NCBI GenBank assembly: GCA_035518815.1
Contig: DATIXG010000117.1
Span: 10,719-74,718 of the forward strand
Direction: 5' to 3'
DNA from: AG25 sp035518815
GTDB lineage: Bacteria; Gemmatimonadota; Gemmatimonadetes; Gemmatimonadales; GWC2-71-9
Length of the DNA: 64,000 nt
Shown here: positions 16,109 through 25,019 of the stretch, in pieces
How the letters are laid out: each line of letters opens with the position of its first letter
Numbering within the stretch: the first letter of the stretch is position 1
Position numbers and translations under genes: made by a program
The notes under the pieces: model-generated
Database searches by the model: none
Told to the model about the DNA's origin: nothing
The model's input: the letters and a program-made list of their open reading frames with translations, nothing else

Positions 16109-18181
16109 ATGCGCACCTTGGCGGCCACGCTCTTCACCCTGTCGCTCGCGGCATGGCACCTCGCCGCGCAGGACTCCCTGCCGCACCGCGACAGCCTCCG
16201 CACATATGCACTGCCCCCCGTCACCGTCGAGGGGAGAGCCGACGATCTGATCGGCACCGCCGCGACCGCCTCCGAGGGGCGCGTCGGCGCCGCCGACCTC
16301 CAGCTGCGGCCGCTCGCGCGCGAAGGAGAGCTGCAGGAAACCATCCCCGGCATGATCGTCACCCAGCACTCGGGGGACGGGAAAGCGAACCAGTACTTCG
16401 TGCGCGGGTTCAATCTCGACCACGGCACCGACTTCCAGACGAGCATCGAGGGCATGCCGTTGAACATGCCCACTCACGCGCATGGGCAGGGTTACACCGA
16501 CCTCAACATGCTTATCCCCGAGCTGGTCTCCTACATCGACTACCGGCTGGGCGTCTACTACGCGGAGGTCGGCGATTTCGGCAGCGCGGGGGCGGCGGAG
16601 TATCACCTCGCGCGCGCGCTCGATCGACCGTTCGTGACGGCCACGGGCGGCGAGCACGCGATGGCGCGGGTGGCGGCTGGGGCTTCTGCTCGTCTGGGCA
16701 GCGGTCACGCCTTGTTCGGCGGCGAGCTGAAGGGCTACGACGGACCCTGGGACGTGGCGGAGCAGCTGCGCAAGGCGAGCGGTCTCGTGAGCTATTCGTT
16801 CAACGGGGGCGAGTCCCAGTACTACGTCGTGGCGATGGCCTATCACAATCAATGGAACGCGACCGATCAGATCCCGCTCCGCGCCGTCGAGGACGGGCAG
16901 ATCACCCGCTTCGGCCAGATCGATCCTACGGACGGCGGCAACACCAGCCGGTACAGTCTGGCCGCCTCATGGCGCCGCGCGGGCGCCGAGCGCGCGGACG
17001 AGGTGCGGTTGTTCGCGATTCAGTCCTCGTTGAGCCTGTTCTCGAACTTCGAGTATCGGTTGAACGACACAACGCAGGGCGACCAGTTCAATCAGCGGGA
17101 GCATCGCGTCGTGCTCGGCGGGCAGGCGACGCGCACGCAGCAGCTCGGCCGCGTCGGCGGGCCGCACGTCCTTACGGGCGGCATCCAGGGGCGGTACGAC
17201 ATCGTGAGCCCGGTCGGACTCTATCGCACCGCCGCGCGCACGAGGATCGGTACGGTGCGCGAGGACGATGTGCGGGAGTTGGGGACGGGTGTCTTCGTCG
17301 AGGCCCGCTCGCGGTGGACGCCGTGGCTCAGGTCCGAGGTCGGCCTCCGTGGGGACGCCTACTGGTTCGACGTGGCGAGCGACGACCCGGTGAACTCGGG
17401 CAGCCGCAAGGCCACGATCGTGAGCCCCAAAGCCTCGCTCATGATCGCGCCGTCGGCCAAGGCCGAGTTCTATTTGAGCGGTGGCCTCGGTTTCCACAGC
17501 AACGATGCGCGCGGCACGACCATCACAGTCGATCCTGCGACGGGCGAGCCCGCGCAACGGGTCGATCCGCTCGTCCGTTCGAGCGGTGGCGAACTGGGCG
17601 TGCGCGCGTCGCTCGCCCGCGGGTGGCGGTCCACGCTGTCGTTGTGGGCCCTGCGTCTCGAGAGCGAGTTGTTGTTCGTGGGCGACGGGGGCACGACGGA
17701 GCCTGCGGCGGCGAGCCGGCGTCGCGGGGTCACGTGGGCCAATTTCTACCGGCCCACGGCGCACCTGGCGTTCGACGCCGACATCTCGTTCGCGCACGCG
17801 CGGTTCAGCGGCGTGCCGGCGGACCAGGAGCACATTCCGGGCGCGCTCGAGAACGTCGTGGCCGCCGGCATCACCTGGACCTCACTCGGCCGGGGCCCCT
17901 ACGCCTCCGTGCGGCTGCGGCATTTCGGGGCGTACCCGCTCATCGAGGACAACAGCGTGCGCGCGACCCCCACGAATCTCATCAATGCCGAGGTCGGCTT
18001 CGCGCGGACGGGGTTGCGGGTTCAGCTGTCGGTGCTGAATCTGTTCGACGAAGTGGCGAACGACATCGAGTACTACTACACGTCGCGTCTGGCCGGCGAG
18101 CCGGCCGGCGGCGTGGACGACATCCACTTTCACCCGGTCGAGCCGCGGCAGGTGCGCTTGTCGATTGCCTGGGAGCCGTGA
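16109..18181 (+). CDS. TonB-dependent outer-membrane receptor
   Basis: 690 residues. ATG at 16109 begins a signal peptide (MRTLAATLFTLSLAAWHLAAQ). A TonB-box-like LPPVTVEG is near residue 35, then a plug domain (LQETIPGMIV, YFVRGFNLDHGTDF, YYAEVGDFGSAGAAEY) and a 22-strand-type barrel with alternating aromatic and polar residues up to the end (VRLSIAWEP). It imports a large or scarce ligand using TonB/ExbBD, which are not in this window. No substrate-specific neighbour is present and the ligand cannot be guessed. It is transcribed alone, between the terminator at 16060 and the tRNA gene. Confidence 0.92.
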   Translation: MRTLAATLFTLSLAAWHLAAQDSLPHRDSLRTYALPPVTVEGRADDLIGTAATASEGRVGAADLQLRPLAREGELQETIPGMIVTQHSGDGKANQYFVRGFNLDHGTDFQTSIEGMPLNMPTHAHGQGYTDLNMLIPELVSYIDYRLGVYYAEVGDFGSAGAAEYHLARALDRPFVTATGGEHAMARVAAGASARLGSGHALFGGELKGYDGPWDVAEQLRKASGLVSYSFNGGESQYYVVAMAYHNQWNATDQIPLRAVEDGQITRFGQIDPTDGGNTSRYSLAASWRRAGAERADEVRLFAIQSSLSLFSNFEYRLNDTTQGDQFNQREHRVVLGGQATRTQQLGRVGGPHVLTGGIQGRYDIVSPVGLYRTAARTRIGTVREDDVRELGTGVFVEARSRWTPWLRSEVGLRGDAYWFDVASDDPVNSGSRKATIVSPKASLMIAPSAKAEFYLSGGLGFHSNDARGTTITVDPATGEPAQRVDPLVRSSGGELGVRASLARGWRSTLSLWALRLESELLFVGDGGTTEPAAASRRRGVTWANFYRPTAHLAFDADISFAHARFSGVPADQEHIPGALENVVAAGITWTSLGRGPYASVRLRHFGAYPLIEDNSVRATPTNLINAEVGFARTGLRVQLSVLNLFDEVANDIEYYYTSRLAGEPAGGVDDIHFHPVEPRQVRLSIAWEP

Positions 18182-18220
18182 CTGCCGTCCCGGCGCGGAG
18201 GATGATAGTTTCAGGCGCAC

Positions 18221-18292
18221 GGCAGGGTAGCTCAGAGGTAGAGCAAGCGGCTCATAATCGCTAGGTCGTGGGTTCGAGTCCCACCCCTGCTA
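18221..18292 (+). tRNA. tRNA with anticodon CAT (Met elongator, or Ile2)
   Basis: A 72-base cloverleaf: acceptor GGCAGGG/CCCTGCT (G-U at 1-72), D-arm GCTC/GAGC, anticodon stem AGCGG/TCGCT with loop CTCATAA giving CAT, T-arm GTGGG TTCGAGT CCCAC, discriminator A; CCA is not encoded. It is not initiator tRNA: the three G-C pairs in the anticodon stem and the unpaired 1-72 are missing. Elongator Met and Ile2 (lysidine-modified) both carry CAT and cannot be separated confidently here. A GATAGT at 18204-18209 may be its -10. The tilS gene, which would modify an Ile2 tRNA, is 2 kb downstream. Confidence 0.93.
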
Positions 18293-18346
18293 TTCGCACG
18301 GCGCAACCGCTGGCGGCGCCGGCTCTTCTACGTAGTATTGCGGCTC

Positions 18347-19642
18347 GTGATCCCCCGCGATTGCTGGCCGCGCTTCCGCTCTCCCACCGCGACTCGCGTC
18401 GCGATCGCGGGCGTCTATGCGCTCGTGCTGCTCCTCACGGTCATCGAAGTGGCGCGCTCGGTCGCGCGCGGCGACCGGCTCGACTACAGCTACTATCCGC
18501 AGCTCGGTGAAGCCGTGCTCGCGGGGACCGACCCCTACACGCTGCCGTTCACCTCGTGGCCGCCCGGCTTCCTGCTGCTCGGCGTGGCGATCGCCCTCGC
18601 GTCACGTATGTCTGCGATTGCGACCCTCGCCGTCTGGCAGCTCGGGAGCGTGCTCGCGGCGTGGGGGACGCTCAAGCTGCTCGCCAAATGGTTCGATCCC
18701 GAAGGGGGCCAGCCGTCATTCTGGCCCCGCTCCCCCGACCGGCTGGCATTCGTCTCCGCCCCCATCCTGGCCCCGTTCCTGCTCGCGATCCGGCCGTTCC
18801 AGGACAATGTGCTGCACGGTCAGATCAACACGCAGCTGCTGTTTCTGTCGTTGTTTGCGTTCGAGCGATTTCGGACCGGACGAGCGGTGTCCGGGGGGGT
18901 CGCACTCGCTCTGGCAGCGACGTTGAAGGCGGTGCCCGTGTTGCTGGTTGGCTATTTCGTGTACAAGCGCGCGTGGCGGGCGGTGGGTTGGACAGTCGCA
19001 TTTCTCGTGCTGCTCAACGTCGTCATCCCGGTGGGGATCTTCGGCGCTGGGGCCGTCGCCCATCAGTGGCATGCCTGGCGCGCGGTTGTGGGCGCCGAGA
19101 TGCTCGTGCCCGCCGCGCACCATCCCAACCAGGCGCTGCTCTCGGCAATGAAACGGTACCTGTCGATCGCGGGGACGAGTGACGACCCGATTCACGTCAC
19201 GCTCGCATCGCTGTCCACCGCGGGGGTCGTGCGGCTCTTCTGGATCGTCGCGTGGCTCGGCGCGCTGGGCCTGGCGGCCGCGTTTTGGAGGAATCCGCGG
19301 GACCTGAGCGATCCGCGCTGCGCCGGCGAGGTCGCGATCTGCGTGGCCGCGATGACGCTCGTGTCTCCCATCGCCTGGATCGCGCATTTCGTCACGGTCG
19401 TCGCGCCGGCAGCGCTCGTGTGCGCGGGGCTCCGTCGGCTGCCGCGCGATAGCGCCCGGCGTCGTTACGGCTGGGTGCTGTGGTGGGCGGCTTTCGCGTG
19501 CCTCACCTTCAGTGCATCGGCATGGGTCGGCTGGACGTGGGCCGAGCGGCTCGAATCGCTGTCGGTCATCACGCTGGCGGGTCTGATCCTCGTCGGGCTG
19601 GGCGTGTCGCTCTTACCGAGGCTCGCGCCGGGCGAGCGCTAG
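18347..19642 (+). CDS. multi-pass membrane glycosyltransferase, GT87 (DUF2029)-like
   Basis: About 431 residues with some ten hydrophobic segments. Pattern of GT87/DUF2029 polyprenol-phosphate-dependent mannosyltransferases: a first TM, then a periplasmic loop with LDYSYYPQLGEAVLAGTDPY, followed by LRF-type text IRPFQDNVLHGQINTQLLFLS and KAVPVLLVGYF. These enzymes extend glycans on the outer face of the inner membrane. GTG at 18347 or TTG at 18338 could be the start; no good ribosome-binding site distinguishes them. Its stop shares CTAG with the convergent flavin reductase. No other glycan genes are nearby, so the product is unknown. Confidence 0.78.
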   Translation: MIPRDCWPRFRSPTATRVAIAGVYALVLLLTVIEVARSVARGDRLDYSYYPQLGEAVLAGTDPYTLPFTSWPPGFLLLGVAIALASRMSAIATLAVWQLGSVLAAWGTLKLLAKWFDPEGGQPSFWPRSPDRLAFVSAPILAPFLLAIRPFQDNVLHGQINTQLLFLSLFAFERFRTGRAVSGGVALALAATLKAVPVLLVGYFVYKRAWRAVGWTVAFLVLLNVVIPVGIFGAGAVAHQWHAWRAVVGAEMLVPAAHHPNQALLSAMKRYLSIAGTSDDPIHVTLASLSTAGVVRLFWIVAWLGALGLAAAFWRNPRDLSDPRCAGEVAICVAAMTLVSPIAWIAHFVTVVAPAALVCAGLRRLPRDSARRRYGWVLWWAAFACLTFSASAWVGWTWAERLESLSVITLAGLILVGLGVSLLPRLAPGER

Positions 19643-20250
19643 CCGTTGACTCCGCGCCACACCACGGGCCGGATATCCTTCGAACGCTCCTCGGCGAACT
19701 TCTGCGCGGCCCCGAGGTGCTCCTCGTAGTCCTTGCGCCACGCCGCGGGCATGTTGGCGCGAAAATACGCGGCGGTCATGATTTCGCCGCGCGCCGCGGT
19801 CGCGGCACCGAAACCCGCATCCGTCACATCGCCCAGGAAGCAGGTCGAGCTGCCGGTGTCCATCACGTTCACCACCCGGCATTCGAAGTGCGCGTAGCAC
19901 TCGTCCAGCACGGGCGCGCCAAGGCGCCCCGTGTGGTGCGGCACGGCCGCGAGCTTGTCGCGGGTGCGGCCGCTCACGAAGCCGAGCCGGTGGATCACGT
20001 CGAACTGGTCCTGGCGCAACAGGTGCATCACGAACCGGCCCGACTCGAAAATCATGTCGTGGCTCAGGTTGAACTTGTGCACGAACACGGAGAGCCGGGG
20101 GATCGTAGGGACGATCGACGCGCGCACGGCGCTGTCGGAGATCATGCCGTTGGTGCGGCCGGCCCGTTCGCTCGTGATCGCGACGACGGGGGAGGTGAAG
20201 CTGCGGATCAACTGGTATAGCTCGTCCGGACCCAGGGGCGTGCGCGGCAC
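19639..20250 (-). CDS. flavin reductase-like domain protein (FMN-binding)
   Basis: 203 residues on the - strand. Flavin reductase-like pattern: SPVVAITSERAGRTNGMISDSAVRASIVP near the N-terminus, RLSVFVHKFNLSHDMI, SGRFVMHLL and CRVVNVMDTGSSTCFLGDV. Proteins of this class bind FMN and reduce free flavin for a partner monooxygenase, or act as small oxidoreductases. No monooxygenase partner is adjacent. ATG start; it is divergent from tilS (60 bases apart) and convergent with the GT87-like gene. Confidence 0.82.
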   Translation of the reverse strand: MPRTPLGPDELYQLIRSFTSPVVAITSERAGRTNGMISDSAVRASIVPTIPRLSVFVHKFNLSHDMIFESGRFVMHLLRQDQFDVIHRLGFVSGRTRDKLAAVPHHTGRLGAPVLDECYAHFECRVVNVMDTGSSTCFLGDVTDAGFGAATAARGEIMTAAYFRANMPAAWRKDYEEHLGAAQKFAEERSKDIRPVVWRGVNG

Positions 20251-20310
20251 CCCCCACGATACCGCGGCATTCGAAGCGCGGGCAAGGTGCCGCGTGAGTA
20301 TGATTCAGTC

Positions 20311-21705
20311 ATGACCGCTGGCCTGGTCGACCGGTTTCGCGAGCACGTCGCGCGGGCACGGCTCTTACCCGAGCCGGGCACGGCGCTCGTGGCCGTGTCG
20401 GGAGGGCCAGACTCGGTCGCCCTGCTCGATCTGCTGGACCACGTGGCGCTCGAGCTCGGTCTGACGCTGGTCGTGGCGCATGCGGACCATGGCATGCAGG
20501 CCGACAGCCGGACGGTCGGACAAGCGGTGAGGGACCTGGCCGCGCGGTTTGTGCTGCCGTTCGAATCGGTCGAGCTGCGCCTGGGCCCGGGGGCGTCGGA
20601 GACCGTCGCGCGACGGGCCCGCTACCGCTGGTTGCGCGAGGTCCAACGGACCCGTGGCGCTCGCTACCTCGTCACCGCGCATCAACGCGACGATCAGGTC
20701 GAGACGATTCTCTGGCGCGCCTTGAAGGGCAGCGGCATGGCCGGCCTCGCCGGGATTCCGGCGCGCGGTCAGGGAGGGCTGGTGCGTCCCCTCTTGCCGT
20801 TCTCCAAGACCGAGCTGGTGGCCTACGCGGCCGCCCGCGACCTCCCCGTGCACGACGACCCTGCGAACCGTGATCCACGACACGCGCGGTCGTGGCTCCG
20901 CGCCGTTCTGCTGCCCCAGCTCATGGAACGATTCGGCGAAACGGTCGGGCGCGACCTGCTCCGGCTCGGCCGCCACGCGCGCGCGGACCGGCGCGGGTGG
21001 GACCGGGTCCTGCAACTCCTGCCCGAGTTAGCACTTCGGGTCACAAGCAACGGGGTCGACGTTGCTCGTGGACCCCTCGTGGGCTATGATCCGGCAGTGA
21101 GCCGCGCGTTGCTCGCCGCCGCGGCGCGGCAGGCGGGACTGGTGCTGGGGCCGGAAAAAGCACGACGGGTTCTGGGGCTCGGGGCTGGGGGTTCGGGTAG
21201 GCGGGTGGAGCTGGGAGCGGGATGGGTGGCGGAAGCCGAGTTCGACCGGCTGCGCATCCATCGTCCGCGGGAAGTCGCTCCGCAGCTGCTGGCCGAGCCG
21301 GGCGAGCGCGGCGAAGCGGTGTTCGGCGAGTTCGTGGTTCGCTGGGAAGCGGCGGCGGTCCCGGAGCAGGCGGCGCTCGAGCGCACGGGGTGGTCGACGT
21401 GGATTGGCGGGGACGAGGCGAGCTGGGAGCTTCGCACGCCGCGCGCTGGCGACCGGATGGTGCCGCTTGGCGGTGTCGGGAATCGGACGGTTCGTCGGCT
21501 CCTGATGGAAGCGCGCGTGCCGCGCGGGGCGCGGCAGAGTTATCCCGTGATCGCGCGCGGCGAGACGATCCTGTGGGTGCCCGGGGTGTGCCGGAGCGCG
21601 GCGGACCTGCCGGTGCCAGGAACTCAGGGGTTGCGGCTGGATGTTATCGAGCACGGACGTCCTGCGGCGGACGGGCGGCAGGAATCTCGCCCGGGTGGTG
21701 TATGA
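20311..21705 (+). CDS. tilS: tRNA(Ile)-lysidine synthase
   Basis: Converts C34 of tRNA-Ile2 (CAU) to lysidine so that it reads AUA. 464 residues. N-type ATP pyrophosphatase P-loop SGGPDS at 30-35, followed by VVAHADHGMQADS and TAHQRDDQVETILWRALKGSGMAGLAGI; an RSWLRAVLLPQL stretch lies in the middle, and a C-terminal TilS domain has the WIGGDEASWELRTPRAGDR and RTVRRLLMEARVPRGAR signatures. ATG at 20311 is used because the SGGPDS spacing fits; an in-frame GTG lies 24 bases upstream. It overlaps hpt by 65 bases; tilS-hpt-ftsH is a well-known conserved order. Confidence 0.95.
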   Translation: MTAGLVDRFREHVARARLLPEPGTALVAVSGGPDSVALLDLLDHVALELGLTLVVAHADHGMQADSRTVGQAVRDLAARFVLPFESVELRLGPGASETVARRARYRWLREVQRTRGARYLVTAHQRDDQVETILWRALKGSGMAGLAGIPARGQGGLVRPLLPFSKTELVAYAAARDLPVHDDPANRDPRHARSWLRAVLLPQLMERFGETVGRDLLRLGRHARADRRGWDRVLQLLPELALRVTSNGVDVARGPLVGYDPAVSRALLAAAARQAGLVLGPEKARRVLGLGAGGSGRRVELGAGWVAEAEFDRLRIHRPREVAPQLLAEPGERGEAVFGEFVVRWEAAAVPEQAALERTGWSTWIGGDEASWELRTPRAGDRMVPLGGVGNRTVRRLLMEARVPRGARQSYPVIARGETILWVPGVCRSAADLPVPGTQGLRLDVIEHGRPAADGRQESRPGGV

Positions 21706-22195
21706 TGAGGCGGCCATCGCGGCGCGGGTCGCGTCCCTTGGCCGCGAGATTGCGGCGGCGTATCCCGAAGGCGATCTCCTCGTGCTGGGCCTCCTGAAGG
21801 GCAGCTTCATCTTCCTCAGCGACCTGGTACGGCGCATCGAGCGGCCCCTGCAGGTCGATTTCCTGGCCGCGGCGAGCTACGGGGCCGGCCGGGAGGCGAG
21901 CGGGTCGGTTCGTCTGGTGTACGATCCTGAGACCGCGCTCGAGGGGAAGCACATCCTCCTCGTCGAGGACATCATCGAGACGGGGAACACGATCAACAGG
22001 CTGGTGACGCTGTTACGCGAACGCCGGCCGCGGAGTCTGAACATCTGCGCATTGTTGCATAAGCACGTGGCGGAGCACCTGGAGGTCGAGGCGGCGTTCG
22101 TCGGGTTCGACGCCCCGCGGAATTTTCTCGTGGGGTACGGCCTGGACCACGCCGAGGACTTTCGGCACCTCCCTTATATCGCGAGCCTGACCTAG
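21641..22195 (+). CDS. hpt: hypoxanthine phosphoribosyltransferase
   Basis: Purine salvage: hypoxanthine or guanine plus PRPP to IMP/GMP. 184 residues; the PRPP-binding signature LLVEDIIETGNTINRL, an LVLGLLKGSFIFLSDLV segment and VGYGLD are all typical. The ATG at 21641 lies 65 bases inside tilS and gives an N-terminus RNLARVVYDEAAIAARV that fits the family, preceded by about 14 extra residues; GTG codons near 21698 are shorter alternatives. The stop is immediately followed by the ftsH ATG. Confidence 0.94.
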   Translation: MLSSTDVLRRTGGRNLARVVYDEAAIAARVASLGREIAAAYPEGDLLVLGLLKGSFIFLSDLVRRIERPLQVDFLAAASYGAGREASGSVRLVYDPETALEGKHILLVEDIIETGNTINRLVTLLRERRPRSLNICALLHKHVAEHLEVEAAFVGFDAPRNFLVGYGLDHAEDFRHLPYIASLT

Positions 22196-24178
22196 ATGGC
22201 CAATCGTTCTCCTGCGCCGCGCGATTTCAACTGGGGCCGCACGCTTCGGACGCTCTCCTTCTGGGCGCTCCTGATCGTGGGGTCCATCGCGCTCGTGCAG
22301 TTCGCGTCCAGCCGCCGGCAGGACGCTGTGGACCTGTCGTACTCGGAGTTCATCGAACAGCTCGACCAGGCGAATATCACCTCCGTCGAGATCACCGAGC
22401 GCCAGCAGCTGCGGGGCGACTTCAAGAGTCCCGTCACCGTCGGGCACCGCACCGCCGAGCATTTCACGACGCTGTTGCCGTTCGAGTCGAGCGACGCGTG
22501 GGTGACTGCGCTGCGCCAGAAGAACGTGAGCGTCCGCGCCAAGGAAGAGAAGCAGTCCTTCGGCGTCTTCCTGTTCTCGTTCCTGCCGTACCTCTTCATT
22601 CTCGGCCTGATCATCTTCATGCTGCGCCAGATGCAGCAGGGCGGCAATCGCGCGTTCGCGTTCGGCAAGTCGAAAGCGAAACTGCTCTCGGGCGACACGC
22701 CCAAGGTGACCTTTGCCGACGTGGCGGGGTGCGACGAGGCCAAGCAGGAGCTCGAGGAGATCATCGATTTCCTGAAGGACCCGCAGAAATTCCAGCGGCT
22801 GGGCGGCCGGCTCCCCAAGGGCGCGCTGCTCATCGGGCCGCCGGGCACCGGCAAGACGTTGCTCGCGAAGGCGGTGGCGGGCGAGGCGGGACGACCCTTC
22901 TTCTCGATGTCGGGGTCGGACTTCGTCGAGATGTTCGTGGGCGTAGGCGCCTCGCGCGTGCGCGACCTGTTCGAGCAGGGCAAGACGCACGCACCCTGCA
23001 TCATCTTCATCGATGAGATCGACGCGGTGGGCCGCCATCGCGGCGCCGGCCTGGGCGGCGGGCATGACGAGCGCGAGCAGACATTGAATCAGCTGCTGGT
23101 CGAGATGGACGGCTTCGAATCGAACGACGGCGTGATCCTGCTCGCCGCCACGAACCGGCCGGACATCCTGGACCCTGCCTTGCTCCGTCCGGGACGCTTC
23201 GACCGCCAGATCGTGGTCGACATGCCGGACGTGAAGGGCCGGGAGCAGATCATCCGCGTGCACACGCGCAAGATTCCGCTCGCGGCCAACGTGAACCTCG
23301 AGCGGATCGCCAAGGGGACGCCCGGCCTCTCGGGTGCCGAGCTGTCCAACATCGTGAACGAGGCGGCGCTGCTCGCCGCCCGGCGCAACAAGCCCGCCGT
23401 GGACGACGCGGACTTGGAAGACGCGAAGGACAAGGTCATGCTCGGCCTCGAGCGGAAGAGCATGGTCTTGTCGGAAGAGGAGCGGAAGCTCACGGCCTAT
23501 CACGAGGCCGGCCACGCGCTCGTGAGCCTCAAGATTCCGGGACTCGATCCACTGCATAAAGTGACGATCGTGCCGCGCGGCCGCGCGCTGGGTCTCACCT
23601 TCTCGCTGCCCGAGGAGGACCGCCACAACTACACCAAGGCCTACATCCTTGGCCGGCTCGCCATGGCGTACGGCGGCCGGGTGGCCGAGGAGATCGTGTT
23701 CGGGGCCGACAAGGTCACGACCGGGGCCGCGCAGGACATCCAGCAGGCGACGGAGATGGCGCGCCGCATGGTCACGCAGTTCGGCATGAGCGACGTTGTG
23801 GGCCCGATCGCCGTGGGCGACCGCGAGGCCGAGATCTTCCTCGGGCGCGAAGTGGTGCAGCGCCGCGAGATCTCGGAGCGCACCGCCGAGCTGGTCGACA
23901 CCGAGCTGAAGCGGGTGTTGGGAGAAGCCTTCGAGCGCGCGCGGCATATCCTGCTGGAGCATCGCGCAATTCTCGATCGTCTGGCTGCTGCGCTGCTCGA
24001 GCGGGAAACACTCGATCGGGACGAAATCGAGCTCGTAGCGGCGGGCAAGCCGTTGCCGCCGATGCCACCCGCGGCGGCGCCGACCGGCAGCGTGCCGCCG
24101 AAGCAGCCCACTCCTACGCCGGCGCCCACGCCGAGACCTGTGTTGGGGACCCCACCGCCGGAGCCGGCTGGGGCGTAG
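22196..24178 (+). CDS. ftsH: ATP-dependent zinc metalloprotease FtsH
   Basis: Inner-membrane AAA+ protease for membrane-protein quality control. 660 residues: TM1 about 22-40, a periplasmic domain, TM2 about 122-142, AAA+ with Walker A GPPGTGKT (Lys220), FIDEIDAVG and the second-region-of-homology text RPDILDPALLRPGRFDRQ, then the zinc site HEAGH (His436, Glu437, His440) and MSDVVGPIA. The C-terminal 45 residues are Pro-rich low complexity (GKPLPPMPPAAAP onwards), longer than in many orthologues. It starts directly at the hpt stop and converges on the outer-membrane gene 13 bases downstream. Confidence 0.97.
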   Translation: MANRSPAPRDFNWGRTLRTLSFWALLIVGSIALVQFASSRRQDAVDLSYSEFIEQLDQANITSVEITERQQLRGDFKSPVTVGHRTAEHFTTLLPFESSDAWVTALRQKNVSVRAKEEKQSFGVFLFSFLPYLFILGLIIFMLRQMQQGGNRAFAFGKSKAKLLSGDTPKVTFADVAGCDEAKQELEEIIDFLKDPQKFQRLGGRLPKGALLIGPPGTGKTLLAKAVAGEAGRPFFSMSGSDFVEMFVGVGASRVRDLFEQGKTHAPCIIFIDEIDAVGRHRGAGLGGGHDEREQTLNQLLVEMDGFESNDGVILLAATNRPDILDPALLRPGRFDRQIVVDMPDVKGREQIIRVHTRKIPLAANVNLERIAKGTPGLSGAELSNIVNEAALLAARRNKPAVDDADLEDAKDKVMLGLERKSMVLSEEERKLTAYHEAGHALVSLKIPGLDPLHKVTIVPRGRALGLTFSLPEEDRHNYTKAYILGRLAMAYGGRVAEEIVFGADKVTTGAAQDIQQATEMARRMVTQFGMSDVVGPIAVGDREAEIFLGREVVQRREISERTAELVDTELKRVLGEAFERARHILLEHRAILDRLAAALLERETLDRDEIELVAAGKPLPPMPPAAAPTGSVPPKQPTPTPAPTPRPVLGTPPPEPAGA

Positions 24179-24191
24179 TCTTCAGCGCAGC

Positions 24192-24785
24192 TCAGGGAGC
24201 GATCGACACTCCCACGAGCCAGAACGGGTCTCGGTAGGATTCCCCGTTCGCGTACGACAGGTATTCCTCGAACTCCACTCGCAGCGCGAGGCGTGGCGCG
24301 AAGCCAATATGGGCGCCACCGCCTAGCACTCCGCCGAATCCACTATTCCCGCCGCGCCCGGTATGTGACACGACAGCCGGGCCGCCCGTGAGATACCACC
24401 ACGTCTTGCCGGTGTGAGCGAGCCCGAACAACAGTCGCACATTGGCCGCAGTGATATCATCGGCTTCCGTACTCGTCGAATATTCGACGGCACCTTCTAC
24501 GGCGATGCGTCTGCTCACCCAGGCGGTCACTCGGCCGCCGCCGGCGAACACGCTATGAGTGGGTGGCTGGGTGGCAGGACATGGTGGAAGTGATGGATCG
24601 TGGCCAAAGCATCCGCCGCTCGGTTGGAAAAGGTCGCCCGGGATGTAGAGCCCGCCGCTGAGGGTGATCTCCCATTTGCCGGGTGCCTGAGCAACGCATG
24701 GTGCGCCGGATAGGCCCAGGACAAGCAAGGTCGCGAGTGACCTATGCAGAGTCGATAGTGGACGAGTAGGTCTCGCGGATCTCAT
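24192..24785 (-). CDS. small outer-membrane beta-barrel protein
   Basis: 197 residues. The ATG at 24785 is set by a strong ribosome-binding site (AGGAGGA, about 6 bases upstream) and a signal peptide (RSLATLLVLGLSGAPCVAQA). The mature part begins GKWEITLSGGLYIPGDLF and has alternating strands ending in a hydrophobic C-terminal strand (FWLVGVSIAP), an OmpA/OmpW-size barrel of eight strands or so. It resembles the protein at 27485-28132 (shared GGP-A-V..H.G and ALRVE/GLRGE..YL sections), so the two are paralogues. Base composition is less GC-rich than ftsH next to it. Function unknown. Confidence 0.75.
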   Translation of the reverse strand: MRSARPTRPLSTLHRSLATLLVLGLSGAPCVAQAPGKWEITLSGGLYIPGDLFQPSGGCFGHDPSLPPCPATQPPTHSVFAGGGRVTAWVSRRIAVEGAVEYSTSTEADDITAANVRLLFGLAHTGKTWWYLTGGPAVVSHTGRGGNSGFGGVLGGGAHIGFAPRLALRVEFEEYLSYANGESYRDPFWLVGVSIAP

Positions 24786-24856
24786 GGTCTCCTCCTGACA
24801 GCTGAATGCAGGCAACGTGGCATGCGGGGTCGATGACGCGTGCCACTTCCACAAAA

Positions 24857-24885
24857 TATCTAGCACGGTCCTCAAACTTGTCCAA
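24857..24885 (-). promoter_or_regulatory. possible promoter of the outer-membrane gene at 24785
   Basis: Reading the - strand, TTGGAC is separated by 17 bases from TAGATA, about 72 bases before the start codon, in a locally AT-richer patch. The match to a housekeeping sigma-70 consensus is partial (3 of 6 at each box). Confidence 0.3.
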
Positions 24886-24967
24886 GTACCTCGGTCACCG
24901 TGATACCCGGATATGGCATTTGTGAAACGAACGCGTCTTACCCTAGACGCACACAACGACCCACTTC

Positions 24968-24996
24968 TTGAGTTGGAGCGCCATCGCTCGTACGCT
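24968..24996 (+). promoter_or_regulatory. possible promoter of the subtilase gene
   Basis: TTGAGT, 17-base spacer, TACGCT, ending 23 bases before the ATG at 25020, with AAGGGG (25007-25012) as a plausible ribosome-binding site in between. Box matches are 4/6 and 3/6. Together with the feature at 24857 it would make the 234-base gap a divergent promoter region. Confidence 0.33.
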
Positions 24997-25019
24997 GAAC
25001 ACATCCAAGGGGTCACGTC

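Noticed and set aside
16054..18264. Long + strand frame of about 736 codons over the TonB receptor, running into the tRNA
   Set aside because: Wrong frame relative to a receptor with signal peptide, plug and barrel; the product is Arg/Gly-rich and the end lies inside a tRNA gene.
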